Shown piece by piece: positions 1 to 10,744 of a DNA stretch of 64,000 bases. The stretch's first letter is position 1. Every line of letters starts with the position of its first letter. The DNA comes from Ursus arctos (Eukaryota > Chordata > Mammalia > Carnivora > Ursidae). The notes under the pieces are model-generated. The model saw nothing but the letters and a program-made list of their open reading frames with translations. It searched no databases and was not told the DNA's origin. Position numbers and translations under genes: made by a program. The stretch spans positions 78,423,333 through 78,487,332 of the forward strand of contig NW_026622764.1 of assembly GCF_023065955.2 (NCBI RefSeq), written 5' to 3'.

Positions 1-272
1 ATGGTTTTCTCCATTTTAAAGATGAAGAAACTCCTGCAGGGAGAGATTACTTGGATTGTCCGTGGTCATACAGAGTGAGGCCTCCACACGGTGTCAGAGT
101 CCAGAGCCTGAGCGTCTCGCGCCACCAGCACAGCGCCTAGCACCTGCTATCGCCATAGTTTTGCCAACTTTGTACAAGAGGGCTTATGACGTAACGACCA
201 CGACTGGGGCTCAGCAGTCACCTGCCTGCCAGAGAAACACATGGGGCTCTCTCCAAAGCTTTTTGCTTTTGT
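1..272. other. Unique sequence, nothing recognised
   Basis: No repeat family, splice-flanked frame or RNA gene is recognised. A 77-codon open frame starts at 56, but it runs into the SINE at its 3' end and has no supporting features, so it is not called as a gene. Confidence 0.5.
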
Positions 273-383
273 CTTCAAGATTTTTTTAAAAGTAATCTCT
301 ATACCCAACATGAGGCTCTAACTCACAACCCCTGAAATCAAGAGTTGCATGCTCCACCAATTGTGTCAGCCAGGTGCCTCTCT
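273..383 (-). mobile_element. Old carnivore tRNA-derived SINE (SINEC), minus strand, 3'-truncated
   Basis: Reading the plus strand gives the complement of a SINEC: a T-rich AAGATTTTTTTAAAAG start, then the 'ctctatacccaacatgaggctc' type tail-proximal block, then the complement of the tRNA-like head (GTGTCAGCCAGGTGCCTC). The body is short and diverged relative to the other SINEs here, so this is an older insertion. It lacks the long CT-rich middle. Boundaries are approximate. Confidence 0.75.
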
Positions 384-1235
384 CGAGGGCTTTTTGATCT
401 CAGTGAAGACTTGAATCTATTTTTCAGGGACCCTGGGAAGGGCCACCCAGAAGGCCAGACACACCTGCAGGCTGGACTCCTGTAGGGTCGGGTCCGCCGC
501 GCCTCCTGGTGGGCCTACTCGATAATGCACTATTGGCTGGTCAGCCCTTGCTGATGCAACACGGGGTCATTCCAAGGTGGACTGAGCACCTGCAGTCTGG
601 CAGACGATAAGCACTGACTGTGAGTCCAGTTGTGTGGCCTCCCCAGACATGTCTCGCACAATCTGACCTCTCAGGTCAGCCGTGCAAGGACCATGAGGAA
701 AATAGCCAAAACCATGAGCGACAGTGTGCTATTCCTTTTAGAGCCCCAAGAGGGAGCTGTGATCCAGTTGAAGTAAAAGGAGACTGATGTATCATTAGAT
801 TGAGTAGGGAGGAGTGTTTGGGTGGTGGAAACCATATAAGGCTCTCTGTTACCGTCCCTGATGATTTCTCTTCCCTTTCCTTTCTGGCCTTATGGATGGG
901 GAGGAGTTTACAGTATAAAACATGTTCTACTGCTTTCTAGAAGTTGTGTAGATTGCAATAGGCCCCTCTGGAAGTAAGTCTGCCAGTCTGATAGTCACAT
1001 CACCTAGAATCCAGCAATTCTGGAATCCATGTGCAAGAATCCAACTCCCCCCAGCCCTGTGTGCTTGGTCCTGAGATTGAGAAGTTGGTGCAGGCAGAAA
1101 GGGATGTCACTGAGGAACAGGGTTGTCCACATGGACCAACTGATGGTTCGGTGCTGGGCATAGAACAGGACAGTGGCAATGACTGTTCAGACTTTTAATT
1201 TTAAATTGGCCCCACCACAGCAGAGATAGGAAAGA
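384..1235. other. Unique sequence, no gene seen
   Basis: About 850 bases with no recognised repeat, RNA or coding exon. Base composition is ordinary and open frames are short. It ends where the simple TATT-rich 3' tail of the downstream minus-strand L1 begins. Confidence 0.45.
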
Positions 1236-1543
1236 TGTTTTGTGCATATTATTTATTTATTTATTTATTTATTTTTATTATGTTATGTTAGTCACCATAC
1301 AGTACATCCTCGTTTTTCACATACTGTTCCATGATTCATTGTTTGCGTATAACACCCAGTACACCACGCAATACATGCGCTCCTTAATACCCATCACCAG
1401 CCTATCCCATTCCCCCACCCCCCTCCCCTCTGAAGCCCTCAGTTTGTTTCTCAGAGTCCATAGTCTCTCATGGTTCATTGCCCCTTCGGTTTACCCCCCC
1501 TTCAATCTTCCCTTCCTTCTCCTACCTATCTCCCTGCTATTTC

Positions 1544-4500
1544 TTATGTTCCATAAATGAGTGAAACCATATGATAGTTGTCTTTCTCTGCTTGACTTAT
1601 TTCACTTAGCATTATCTCCTCCAGTCCCATCCATTTTGTTGCAAATGTTGGATAATCGTTCTTTCTGATAGGTGAGTAATATTCCATTGTATATATGGAC
1701 CACAACTTCTTAATCCAGTCATCTGTTGAAGGGCATCTTGGCTCCTTCCACAATTTAGCTATTGTGGACAATGCTGCTATGAACATTGGGGTGCATATGG
1801 CCCTTCTCTTCACTACGTCTGTATCTTTGGGGTAAATACCCAGTAGTGCAATGGCTGGGTCATAGGGTAGCTCAATTTTTACTTTTTAAGGGACCTCCAC
1901 ACTGTTTTCCAAAGTGGCTGTACCAACTTGCATTCCCACCAACAGTGTAAGAGGGATCCCCTTTCTCCACATTCTCTCCAACATTTGTTGCTTCTTGCCT
2001 TGTCAATTTTTGCCGTTCTAACTGGCGTAAGGTGGTATGTCAAGGTGGTTTTGATTTGAATTTCCCTGATGGCTAATGATTTTGAACATTTTTTCATGTG
2101 TCTGTTAGCCATTTGTATGTCTTCATTGGAAAAGTGTCTGTTCATATCTTCTGCCCATTTTTTTATTTGATTATTTGTTTCTCGTGTATTGAGTTTGAGA
2201 AGTTCTTTGTAGATCTTGGATACCAGTCTTTTATCTGTAGTGTCATTTGCAAATATCTTCTCCCACTCTGTGGGCTGCCTCTTAGCTTTTTTGACTGTTT
2301 CCTTGGCTGTGCAGAAGGTTTTATCTTGATGAAGTCCCACAAATTCATTTTTTCTTTTGTTTCTCTTGCCTTTGGAGATGTGTCATGAAAGAACTTGCTG
2401 TGGCCGATGTCAAAGAAGTTACAGCCTATGTTCTCCTCTACGATTTTGATGGACTCTTGTCTCACATCGAGGTCTTTCATCTATTTGGAGTTTATCTTTG
2501 TGTATGGTGAGAGAGTGGTCAAGTTTCATTCTTTTGCATATAGCTGTCCAATTTTCCCAGCACCGTTTATTGAAGAGACTTATTTCCATTGGATGTTTTT
2601 TCCTGCTTTGTCAAAGATTAGTTGCCCAAAGAGCCGAGGGTCCATTTCCGGGTTCTCTATTCTGTTCCATCGGTCTCTGTGTCTGTTTTTGTGCCAGTAC
2701 CATGTTGTCTTGGTGATCACAGCTTTGTAGTATAGCTTGAAATCAGGCAACGTGATGCCCCCAGCTTTGTTTTTCCTTTTCAACAATTCCTTGGTGATTC
2801 GGGGCCTTTTCTGGTTCCATACAAATTTAAGGGCTGTTTGTTCCAGCTCTTTGAAAAATGTCATTGGTATTTTGATCGGGGTGGCATTGAAAGTGTAGAT
2901 TGCTCTGGGTAGCATGGACATTTTCACTATGTTAATTCTTCCGATCCATGAGCATGGAATATTTTCCCATCTTTTTGTGCCCTCTTCAATGTCCTTGAAG
3001 AGTGATTTGTAGTTTCTAGAATATAGATCCTTTACGTCTCTGGTTAAGTTAATTCCGAGATAACGTATGATTTTTGGTGCTATTGTAAATGGAATGGATT
3101 CCCTAATTTCTCTTTCTTCAGTCTCATTATTCGTGTATAGAAATGCAACTGATTTCTGTGCATTGATTTTGTATCCCACCACATTACTGAATTGTTCTAT
3201 AAGTTCTAGAAATTTGGGGGTGGATTCTTTTGGGTTTTCCATACAGAATATCATGTCATCTGTGAAGAGAGACAGTTTGACTTCTTTGACGATTTGGATA
3301 TGTTTTATCCCTTTTTGTTGTCTGATTGCTGTTGCAAGGACTTCTAGTACTATGTTGAATACTAGTGGCGAGAGTGGGCATCCTTGTCGTGTTCCTGATC
3401 TTAAGGGAAAGGCTTCCAGCTTTTCTCCATTGAGAATGATATTCGCTGTAGGCTTTTCATAGATGGCTTTTATGAAATTGAGGAATGTTCCCTCTATCCC
3501 TATACTGTGAAGTCTTTTAATCAGGAGAGGATGCTGTATTTTGTCAAATGCTTTTTCTGCATCAGTTGAGAGGCTCATATGGTTCTTGACTCTTTTCTTG
3601 TTGATATGATCCATCACATTGATCGATTTGTGAATGTTGAACCACCCTTGCATCCCAGGGAAATCCCACTTGGTCATGATGGATAATCTTTTTAATGTAC
3701 TGTTGGACCCTATTAGCTAGGGTCTTGTTGAGAATTTTGGCGTCCATATTCATCAGGGACATCCGTCTGTAATTCTCCTTTTAGATGGGGTCTTTGCCTG
3801 TTTTGGGGATCAAGGTAATACTGGCGTCATAGAATGAGTTTGGTAGTCTTCCTTCTGTTTCTATTTTTTGAAACAGCTTCAGGAGAATAAGTATTATTCC
3901 TTCTTTGAATGTTGGGTAGAATTCCCCGGGGAATCCATTAGGTCCAGAACTCTTGTTTTGGGGGAGGTTTTTGATCACTGCTTAAATCTCTTCATAATTA
4001 ATTGGTCTGTTTAGATAATCAATTTCTTCCTGTTTCAGACTTGGTAGTTTATAGGTTTCCAGGAAGGCATCCATTTCTTCCAGGTTGTTTAATTTATTGG
4101 CATATAGTTGTTGATAATAGTTTCTAATGATCCTTCCTATTTCATTGGTGTTGGTCGTAATCTCTCCCCTTTCATTCATAATTTTATTAATTTGGGTCCT
4201 TTCTCTATTCTTTTGAATAAGTCTGGCCAGTGGCTTATCGATCTTATTTATTCTTTAAAAGAACCAGCTTCCAGTTTTGTTGATCTGCTCTAATGTGCTC
4301 CTGGTTTTGAATTCATTGATCTCTGCTCTAATCTTGATCAACTGCCTTCTCGTGCATGGATTAGGCCTGTTCTTCTATTCCAGCTCCAGCTTCTTGAGGT
4401 GAGAATATAAAAACTGCATTTTAGATTTGTCTATTCTTTTGAGTGAGGCTTGGATGTCTATGTATTTTCCCCTTAGGACTGCCTTTCCAGTGTCCCATAG

Positions 4501-5690
4501 GCTTTGGACTGATGTGTTTTTGTTCTCATGGTTTCCATAAATTGCTTAAGCTCATCTTTACTTCCCTGGTTTACCCAATCATTCTTTTTTTTTTCTTTCT
4601 TTCATTTTTTTTTTAATTTAGGCATTGTCAATGTATAGAGGTTTTTTTTTTTAAGATTTTATTTATTCATCCAACAAAGAAAGAGACAGCCAGCGAGAGA
4701 GGGAACACAAGCAGGGGGAGTGGGAGAGGAAGAAACAGGCTCCCAGCGGAGGAGCCTGATGTGGGTCTTGATCCCAGAATGCCAGGATCACACCCTGAGC
4801 CAAAGGCAGACGCTTAACAACTGAGCTACCCGGGAGCCCCAACCCAATCATTCTTAAGCAGGATGGTTCTTAGTTTCCAAGTGTTTGAGTTTCTTCCAAA
4901 TTTTTCCTTGTGATTGATTCCAGTTTCAAAGCACTGTGGTCTGAGAATATGCAGGGAATAATTTCAGTCTTTTGGTATCGGTTGAGACCTGTTTTGTGAC
5001 CCAGTATATGGTCTATTCTGGAGAGAGTTCCTTGTGCATTCGAAAGAATGTGTATTCTGTTGTTCTGGGATGTAGTGTTCCGTATGTATCTATGAGGTCC
5101 ATCTGGTCCAGTATGTCATTCAAAGCTCTTGTTTCTTTGTTGATTTTCTACTTAGGTGATCTGGCTATTGCTGAGAGTGGAGTGTTGAGGTCCCCTACTA
5201 GTAATGTATTATTATCTATATGTCTCTTTTTTCTGTTTAAGAGTTAGCTTGTGTACCCTGCTGCTCCCCTGTTGGGGGCATAGATATTTATAATTGTTAT
5301 ATCCACTTGTTGGATACATCCTTTAAGAATAATACAGTGTCCTTTTGTATCGCTAACTACAGTCTTTAGTTTAAAATCTATTCTGTCTGTTATGAGAATT
5401 GCTACCCCAGCTTTCTTTTGAGGTCCATTGGCATGAAAAATGGTTCTCCATCCCTTCACTTTCAGATGGATGTATCTTTGGGTTCAAAATGAGTCTCTCG
5501 TAGACAGCAAATGGATGGGTCATGTATTTCTATCCAATCTGCAACCCTGTGGCGTTTATGGGATCATTTAGGCCACTCACATTGAGAGTGATTATTGAGA
5601 GATATGATTTTAATGATGTCATGTTGCCTGTGAAGTCTTTGTTTCTATAGGTTTTAAATTTCTGTTCTGTATCACTCTTGGGGTCTTTTT
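1544..5690 (-). pseudogene. L1 ORF2 remnant (endonuclease-reverse transcriptase), frameshifted
   Basis: Pieces in ORF2 order on the minus strand are: an endonuclease fragment at 5459-5244 (GWRTIFHANGPQKKAGVAIL, INIYAPN); RT-proximal pieces at 4179-3982, 3978-3781 and 3762-3562; the main reverse transcriptase block at 3677-2580 ([36 protein letters not shown], then an FTDDM active-site box); and C-terminal pieces at 2480-1544 ending MVSLIYGT. The family box is normally FADD, so this copy has Thr for Ala while keeping both Asp. Overlapping pieces in different frames (for example 3562-3677) show frameshifts. ORF2p of intact L1s nicks target DNA and reverse transcribes the element RNA; this copy cannot make a whole protein. 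Confidence 0.9.
4587..4841 (-). mobile_element. SINEC inserted in L1 ORF2, with extra 3' sequence (possible 3' transduction)
   Basis: The SINE body (about 4653-4841) reads as the complement of a young carnivore SINE, ending at GGGAGCCCCA. The 14-bp target-site duplication ACCCAATCATTCTT lies at 4573-4586 and 4842-4855. Between the SINE's own poly(A) complement (T run 4642-4652) and the left duplication lie a 27-base non-SINE segment (4615-4641) and a second T-rich tract (4585-4614). The insertion therefore carries SINE, poly(A), short unique sequence and a second poly(A), all inside one duplication. Confidence 0.85.
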
Positions 5691-5718
5691 ACTTTTATAG
5701 AACCCCCTTTAATATTTC

Positions 5719-6592
5719 TTATAGGGCTGGCTTGGTGGTAACAAATTCCTTCAGTTTCTGCTGGTCTTGGAAGGTCCTTATCTCTCCATCAATTCTGAAT
5801 GACAGCCTTGCTGGATAAAGGATCCTTCGCTGCATGTTCTTCTCACTTAGTGCTCTGAATATGCCTTGCCAGCTTTTCCTGGCTTGCCAGGTCTCTGTAG
5901 ACAGATCTGAGGTTATTCTGACGTTCCCACCTCTGTAGGTGAGGATTCTTTTCCCCCTGGCCGCTTTCAAGATTGTATCCTTGGATCTAATATTTGCAAA
6001 TTGCGCTATTACGTGACGTGGTGTAGGTCTGTTCTCACTTATCTTGGGAGGGGTCCTCTCTGCCTCTTGGACAAGAATGCTTGTTTCCTTTGCCAGATGA
6101 GGGAAGTTCTCAGCTACAATTTGTTCAAATATCTCTTCTAGACTTCTCTCTCTCTCCACCCCCTCAGGGATGCCGATTATTCTGACATTGGAACGTTTCA
6201 TTGGGTCAGTAACCTCCCATAATCTACATTCTTGAAATTGGATTTTTTTGAGCGAAGTTCCCTTTTTTTCCTTCTTTTCTATCATCCCATCTTCCAATTC
6301 ACTAATTCTTTCTTCTACCTCATTTACCCTGGCCGTCAGAACATCCAGTTTAGACTGCATTTGATTTATAGCATTTTTAATTTCTGCCAGATTCGCTCTC
6401 ATTTCCACCCTTAGAGATTCTATATTCTCGTAATATTCTCGTTATTTTCATTTCAAGCCTACACATCATCTTCACCATTGTTACTCTGAACTCCATTTCT
6501 GACAATTTGGTTATATCCATATCCAACAGTTCTGTGGCAGAGGCCACAGTCTCTGTCTCCTTTCTTTGCTGGGGATTCCCTCTCCTTGTCAT
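5719..6592 (-). pseudogene. L1 ORF1 remnant (RNA-binding protein), one frameshift
   Basis: The start is the ATG at 6592 (MTRRGNPQQRKETETV), matching the ORF1 start of the other L1 at 9539 (MTRQRNSPQKKEQEE). The N-terminal part is open to 6377. A second frame, open from 6408 to 5719, carries the rest: a heptad-like coiled coil (NQMQSKLDVLTARVNEVEE), the RNA-recognition-like domain (SNVRIIGIPEGVE) and the C-terminal domain (ARLSFRIDGEIRTF, ending TTKPAL). The two frames overlap around 6377-6408, so a single frameshift separates them. The length (about 290 codons in all) is close to the usual L1 ORF1 length. In live elements this protein coats L1 RNA. Confidence 0.9.
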
Positions 6593-7340
6593 TCTGATGA
6601 GGAGAAGTTGTGGGGATGCACAGAGCCCAAGTTATTGACCAGGACCCAGGTAATGTGCACTTGTTTTATAGGGACCTTAGGGATGTGGGCTTTTTGATTT
6701 TTCAGCTTGCCTTCTGGGGGGAGGGGTCTGCCGCACTGATACTCAGGCAACCCTGTTTGGGTAGAGTTGCCCCATCCCCTGTGAAAAGGGGTGGGAATGG
6801 GCACAATGCGAACTGGTATTTCCAGGCTTTTGTTCTCTGGCGGCTTTCCCTGGCGGTTTTCTGTGACTCTTCTGAGAGTCAGAGCAGCAGTGGCCTTATC
6901 CTAGCCTCTGTCTCAGAACAGAGATTGCAGTCTGCTCTCCACTGAGCTCTCCTGGCCACTTTAACAACTTTTCTGTTGGTGCTGCTAAAAATTCCTCAGC
7001 ATTCTGGGTTGTGCGCCCCACAGCCACTCTCCCAGCCCTCGCTTCCAGGGCTGGCACGTCTCTGTCCTTTGTGCTTCTAACACCACCAGCCGCCCCCTCT
7101 TCCCATGTGCACTCCTGAGTTCCCTGTTTCAGTGTGGTTGGCACACAGTCCAGAGCTCTGGTTTTCAGTCTGGTCAGACGCGTGCTCCCAACTCCCTCCC
7201 CCTTCCGTTTATCTTCCGATATCTCTGTGCAGATTCAGGGCTCCTCGCTTTGTACCTCAATACTCAGCGCTGAAGATGTTCATTTGTAGAGATCCAGATG
7301 TATCTTCCTATGTCTCGGGTTTAGCTCCATATTTTTTCAT
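6593..7340 (-). promoter_or_regulatory. L1 5' UTR (internal promoter region) remnant
   Basis: About 750 bases upstream (minus sense) of ORF1. It is GC-richer than the L1 body and lacks coding features, which fits a carnivore L1 5' UTR, where the internal pol II promoter resides. It ends where a plus-strand SINE starts. A 132-codon open frame on the plus strand (7105-7503) is treated as chance. Confidence 0.7.
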
Positions 7341-7344
7341 AACG

Positions 7345-7535
7345 CTCAGTCGCTCAGTGTCTGCCTTCAGCTCAGGGCATGATCCCAGAGTTCTGGAATC
7401 GAGCCCCACGTCAGGCTCTTCCACTGGGAGCCTGCTTCTTCCTCTCCCACTCCCCCTGCATGTGTTCCCTGTCTTGCTGGCTGTCTCTCTCTCTGTCAAA
7501 TAAATAAATAAAATCTTTTAAAAAATAAAAATAAA
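7345..7535 (+). mobile_element. SINEC, plus strand, 5'-truncated head
   Basis: The sequence has TCAGCTCAGGGCATGATCCC, a B-box-like ATCGAGCCCC, CT-rich blocks, CTGTCTCTCTCTCTGTCAAA and an AATAAATAAAATCTTTTAAAA tail. The first about 15 bases of the tRNA-like head are missing or altered. It sits between the 5' end of the minus-strand L1 and an older plus-strand L1. Confidence 0.85.
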
Positions 7536-7539
7536 AAAA

Positions 7540-7978
7540 TAAACACCACACTCTTAAACAACGAATGAGTTAAAGAAGAAATCACAAAAGAAGTTAGAAA
7601 ATATCTTGAGCCAAATGAAAACAAAACTATATCAATACCAAAACTTATGAGGATGCAACAAAAGCAGTATTTAGAAGGACGTATGTAGTGGTAAGTACTG
7701 AGATTAAAAAGAAATCTCAAATCTGCAATCAAAATTTACACCTCAAGGATCCGAAAAAAGAAGAAAAAACTAAATTCAAACGTAGCAGAAGGGAGGAAAT
7801 AATAAATATTAGAGCAAAAATAAATGAAATAGAGAAAAGAAAAACAATAGAAAACAAATCAACAAAACTGACAGCTGTTGGACTTATTCCTGAGTGCAAG
7901 GATGGTTCAACATATAAAAATCTATCAACGAAACACATGATATTAACACAATGAAGGATAAAAAAACATAATTATCTC
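7540..7978 (+). mobile_element. Older L1 (part A), ORF2 fragment, plus strand
   Basis: A-rich sequence encoding an ORF2 middle region: 'AINEIEKRKT'-like text (KRSRREEIINIRAKINEIEKR) and the conserved L1 phrase for a pellet of RT-proximal residues. It breaks at about 7978 where a younger L1 5' UTR begins, and resumes at 10745 with the matching next part of ORF2 ([13 protein letters not shown]). It is older and more diverged than the L1 at 1.2-7.3 kb. Confidence 0.8.
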
Positions 7979-9483
7979 AGTTAAGATGGTGGAGGAGTAG
8001 GGGGACCCTAAGCTTGCCTCACGGCTCAAACAGCTAGATAAATATCAAATCATTCTGAACACCCAAGAAATTGATCTGAGGGCTGGGAAAACAAACTGCA
8101 CATCTAGAGGTAGAAAAACGGCCAAGTCATGGAAGGAAGGAGCCTCAGAGAGTTGATTTGGGGGAGAAAAAATGTACTGGGGCTCCACATGGTGGAGCTA
8201 ACCATGATCATGGAGAAAGAGAGAGAGAGAGGGAGAGAGAGAGAAAGCAGTAAGCAGGGGATTACACAAGAAAAACTCTTCCCCAAAACCATTAACTGGG
8301 AAAAGGAGAGGGGGGGACTACTGCAAGGTTTTATAAGCAGCAGAACTCAAAGTCTGAAGTTTTAGAAGTCCAAGCCAGCCAGGGGTCATGCCTGATGGGC
8401 TTAGTGGTACTCCTGTGGGGAAGGAAAGCTGAGGCCCAGGACTGGGCAGAATAGTCTGAGGATTCCCTGGATTACACTGGGAGAGATAGTTCCCCTTCTT
8501 GGAGTGCATTTGGAAGTGGTGGCATAGCCTCTCTGGGGACAAAAGAGCTGGTGGGTGCCAACGTGCTGCCTTGTTCACTAGCATGGGAAGAGAGACACCC
8601 ACTGAGGACACCAAACCTACGTGCTGGCATTTTGCTGTGCTTTACCATGAACTCCAACGTACTGCGTGGTCGTGAGATTGCTTTTCTGGGACAAACTGGC
8701 ACTGGCCACAGCGCTATAAGACCCTCCCCTAGAAGATCAGCAGGGATCTGTGCTGTGTGGTTTCCTAAAATTTGGAGTTTTGAAAACCAAGCTGCACACC
8801 TGAGATAAAACACAGGAGTGCTGTGCCATCTGGCAGGCAGATGGCTCCAACACAGACAGGATGAAGGCAGGGATCTGATGGAAGCCATGTACACAAGAAG
8901 GAAGATGGTTTGCTCTTCTGTGAGGGCTTCCTGAGGAGTGGCAGGCTCAAACTCCATGCTTTGGGGCCAAGAGAGAGCGGGGTAATGCCATTCCCCACTC
9001 CTCCCGCATCAGCACTGACTGACTTCAGTGAGGAACACCATGTCCCCCAGTGGAGGCTAGAGCCATTTACATCAAGCCCCACCCCCCTGTGTCCTACAGG
9101 TGCATCTCCAGTAGAGTAAGTCTGCCTGGGAATCAGTACAGCAGACCCCTCCCCCAGAAGACCAGCACATACCCCTCAAACACACCAAGTCTACTGATGA
9201 CAGAGTGCTACAAAGCTTCAGCTGGGGAAATAGGATCTAGCTTCTTTTAACACAAAGACCAAAATACACCTAGTTGAAACTTGCCACACAGATAAGGTCC
9301 AAACACCCCCCACTGCAGGCAAGGAGAAACTCTGCAGAGGACTGCCTGAGGGAAGGAGCAGCCAAAACACAACAGCAGAGTGTACGTTCTGAATACCTCC
9401 TGAAACATCAGGCCCAAGATAGTATAGGACCTCTTCTAAATATAGCCATTACTCTCAGGAGCAGGAATGTAATAGCTTTCCTA

Positions 9484-9487
<4 letters not shown>

Positions 9488-9521
<34 letters not shown>
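9488..9521. repeat. (AC)n dinucleotide repeat
   Basis: An uninterrupted run of about 17 AC/CA units inside the L1 5' UTR, just upstream of ORF1. It is likely length-variable. Confidence 0.95.
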
Positions 9522-9538
9522 CCGGGGACTTAGACAAA

Positions 9539-9638
9539 ATGACAAGACAGAGGAATTCACCCCAAAAGAAAGAACAGGAAGAAGTAAAGACCAGGGATTT
9601 AATCAAAACAGATGTAAGTAAGATGCCTGAACCAGAAT
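9539..9638 (+). pseudogene. L1 ORF1 N-terminal fragment
   Basis: The ATG at 9539 opens MTRQRNSPQKKEQEEVKT, continuing to KMPEPEF. This is homologous to the ORF1 start at 6592 on the other strand (MTRRGNPQQRKETE). It is charged and Gln/Lys/Glu-rich, as expected of the ORF1p N-terminus. The frame is lost after about 33 codons because a minus-strand L1 fragment replaces the rest. Confidence 0.8.
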
Positions 9639-9639
9639 T

Positions 9640-10536
9640 TTTTGTTTATTTTTTTATTATGTTCAGTTAGCCACCATATACTACATCATTAGTTTTTGAT
9701 GTAGTGTTCAACAATTCATCAGTCACACACAACACCCAGCGCTCATCACAATACATGCCCTCCTTAATGCCCAACACCCAGTTACCCCATCCCCTGACCC
9801 CATCCCCTCTGAAACCCTCAGTTTGTTTCCCAGAGTCCAGAATCTCTCGTGGTTTGTCTGATTTCCCCTCCTTCAGTTTTCACTCCCTTCCCCTATGGTC
9901 CTCCACTCTATTCCTTATGTTCCACATGTGAGTGAAACCATATGATAATTGTCTTTCTCTGCTTGACTTATTTCACTTCGCATAATCCCCTCCAGTCCCA
10001 TCCATGTTGATGCAAATGGTGGGTATTCATCCTTTTTGATGGCTGAGTAATATTCCTTTGTATATATGAACCACATCTTCTTTATCCATTCATCTGTTGA
10101 TGGGCATCTAGGCTCCTTCCCCAGTTTGGCTATTGGGGAACATTGCTGCTATGAACATTGGGAGGCAGGTGTCCCTTCTTTTCACTACATCTGTATCTTT
10201 GGGGTAAATACCTAGTAGTGCAATTGCTGGGTTGTAAATTAGCTCTATCTTTAACATTTTGAGGAACTTCCACACTGTTTTCCAAAGTGGCTGTACCAGC
10301 TTGCATTCCCACCAATAGTGTGAGAGGGTTCCCCTTTCTCCACATCCTGGCCAACACTTGTTGTTTTCTGTCTTGTTAATTTTAGCCCTTCTAACTGATG
10401 TAGGGTGGTATCTCATTGTGGTTTTGATTTGTATTTCCCTGATGGCTAGTAATGTTGAACATTTTTTCATGTGTCTGTTAGCCATTGTATGTCTTCTTTG
10501 GAGAAGTGTCTGTTCATGTCTTCTGCCCATTTATTG
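9640..10536 (-). mobile_element. L1 3' end fragment, minus strand, nested
   Basis: Starts at a T-rich tract (complement of the poly(A)) and the complement of the L1 3' UTR ('gttagccaccatatactac'), and runs back into the ORF2 C-terminus. The minus frame at 10530-10108 encodes [41 protein letters not shown] and [12 protein letters not shown], all typical of the ORF2 C-terminal region. It lies inside the plus-strand L1 that begins at 7980. Confidence 0.88.
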
Positions 10537-10744
10537 ACTGGACCATAAGAGACTCTGAATAATAAAGAACAAATTGAGGGTTGATGGAGGGAGGTGGGTA
10601 GGGGATGGGCTAAATGGGTGATGGGTATTTAGGAGGGCACTTGTTATGATGAGCACTGGGTGTTATATGTAACTGATGAATCACATCTACTCCTGAAACC
10701 AGTATTACACTATATATTAACTAACTAGAATTTAAATAAAAATT
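10537..10744 (+). mobile_element. L1 3' UTR end, plus strand
   Basis: Reads ACCATAAGAGACTCTGAATA, then the G-rich part (GGAGGGAGGTGGGTAGGGGA), GAGCACTGGGTGTTATATG, and the terminal 'AACTAGAATTTAAATAAAAA'. It is the 3' terminus that would match the 5' UTR at 7980, with most of ORF1 and ORF2 missing between them. After it, the older L1 resumes. Confidence 0.85.

Larger units (their letters stand above)
1236..7340 (-). mobile_element. Near-complete L1 (LINE-1), minus strand, broken coding frames
   Basis: The element runs in the usual L1 order when read on the minus strand: 5' UTR (about 7340-6593), ORF1 (6592-5719), ORF2 (about 5690-1544), 3' UTR and an AT-rich tail at about 1245. The 3' end has the carnivore L1 signature (complement of 'atgttagtcaccatacagtacatcc'), shared with the copies at 43.7 kb and 53.9 kb. 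ORF2 is cut by several frameshifts and stops and by a SINE at 4587-4841. The 5' end abuts a SINE at about 7345, so it may be slightly truncated. It is very unlikely to be mobile itself. Confidence 0.9.
7980..9638 (+). mobile_element. Younger L1, 5' UTR and ORF1 start, plus strand
   Basis: It begins with TTAAGATGGTGGAGGAGTAG, the typical start of a carnivore L1, and continues through a long non-coding 5' UTR that contains a purine (GA) tract near 8215-8250 and an (AC)n tract near 9488-9521. ORF1 starts at 9539. The coding part is cut at about 9638 by a minus-strand L1 fragment. The flanking sequences of the interrupted older L1 (AAACATAATTATCTCAG at about 7963-7979 and AAAAATGATCATTTCA at about 10752) look like diverged target-site duplications of this insertion. 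Confidence 0.8.

Noticed and set aside
8215..8250. GA-rich tract as a regulatory GAGA element
   Set aside because: It is part of the L1 5' UTR and is explained as element sequence.
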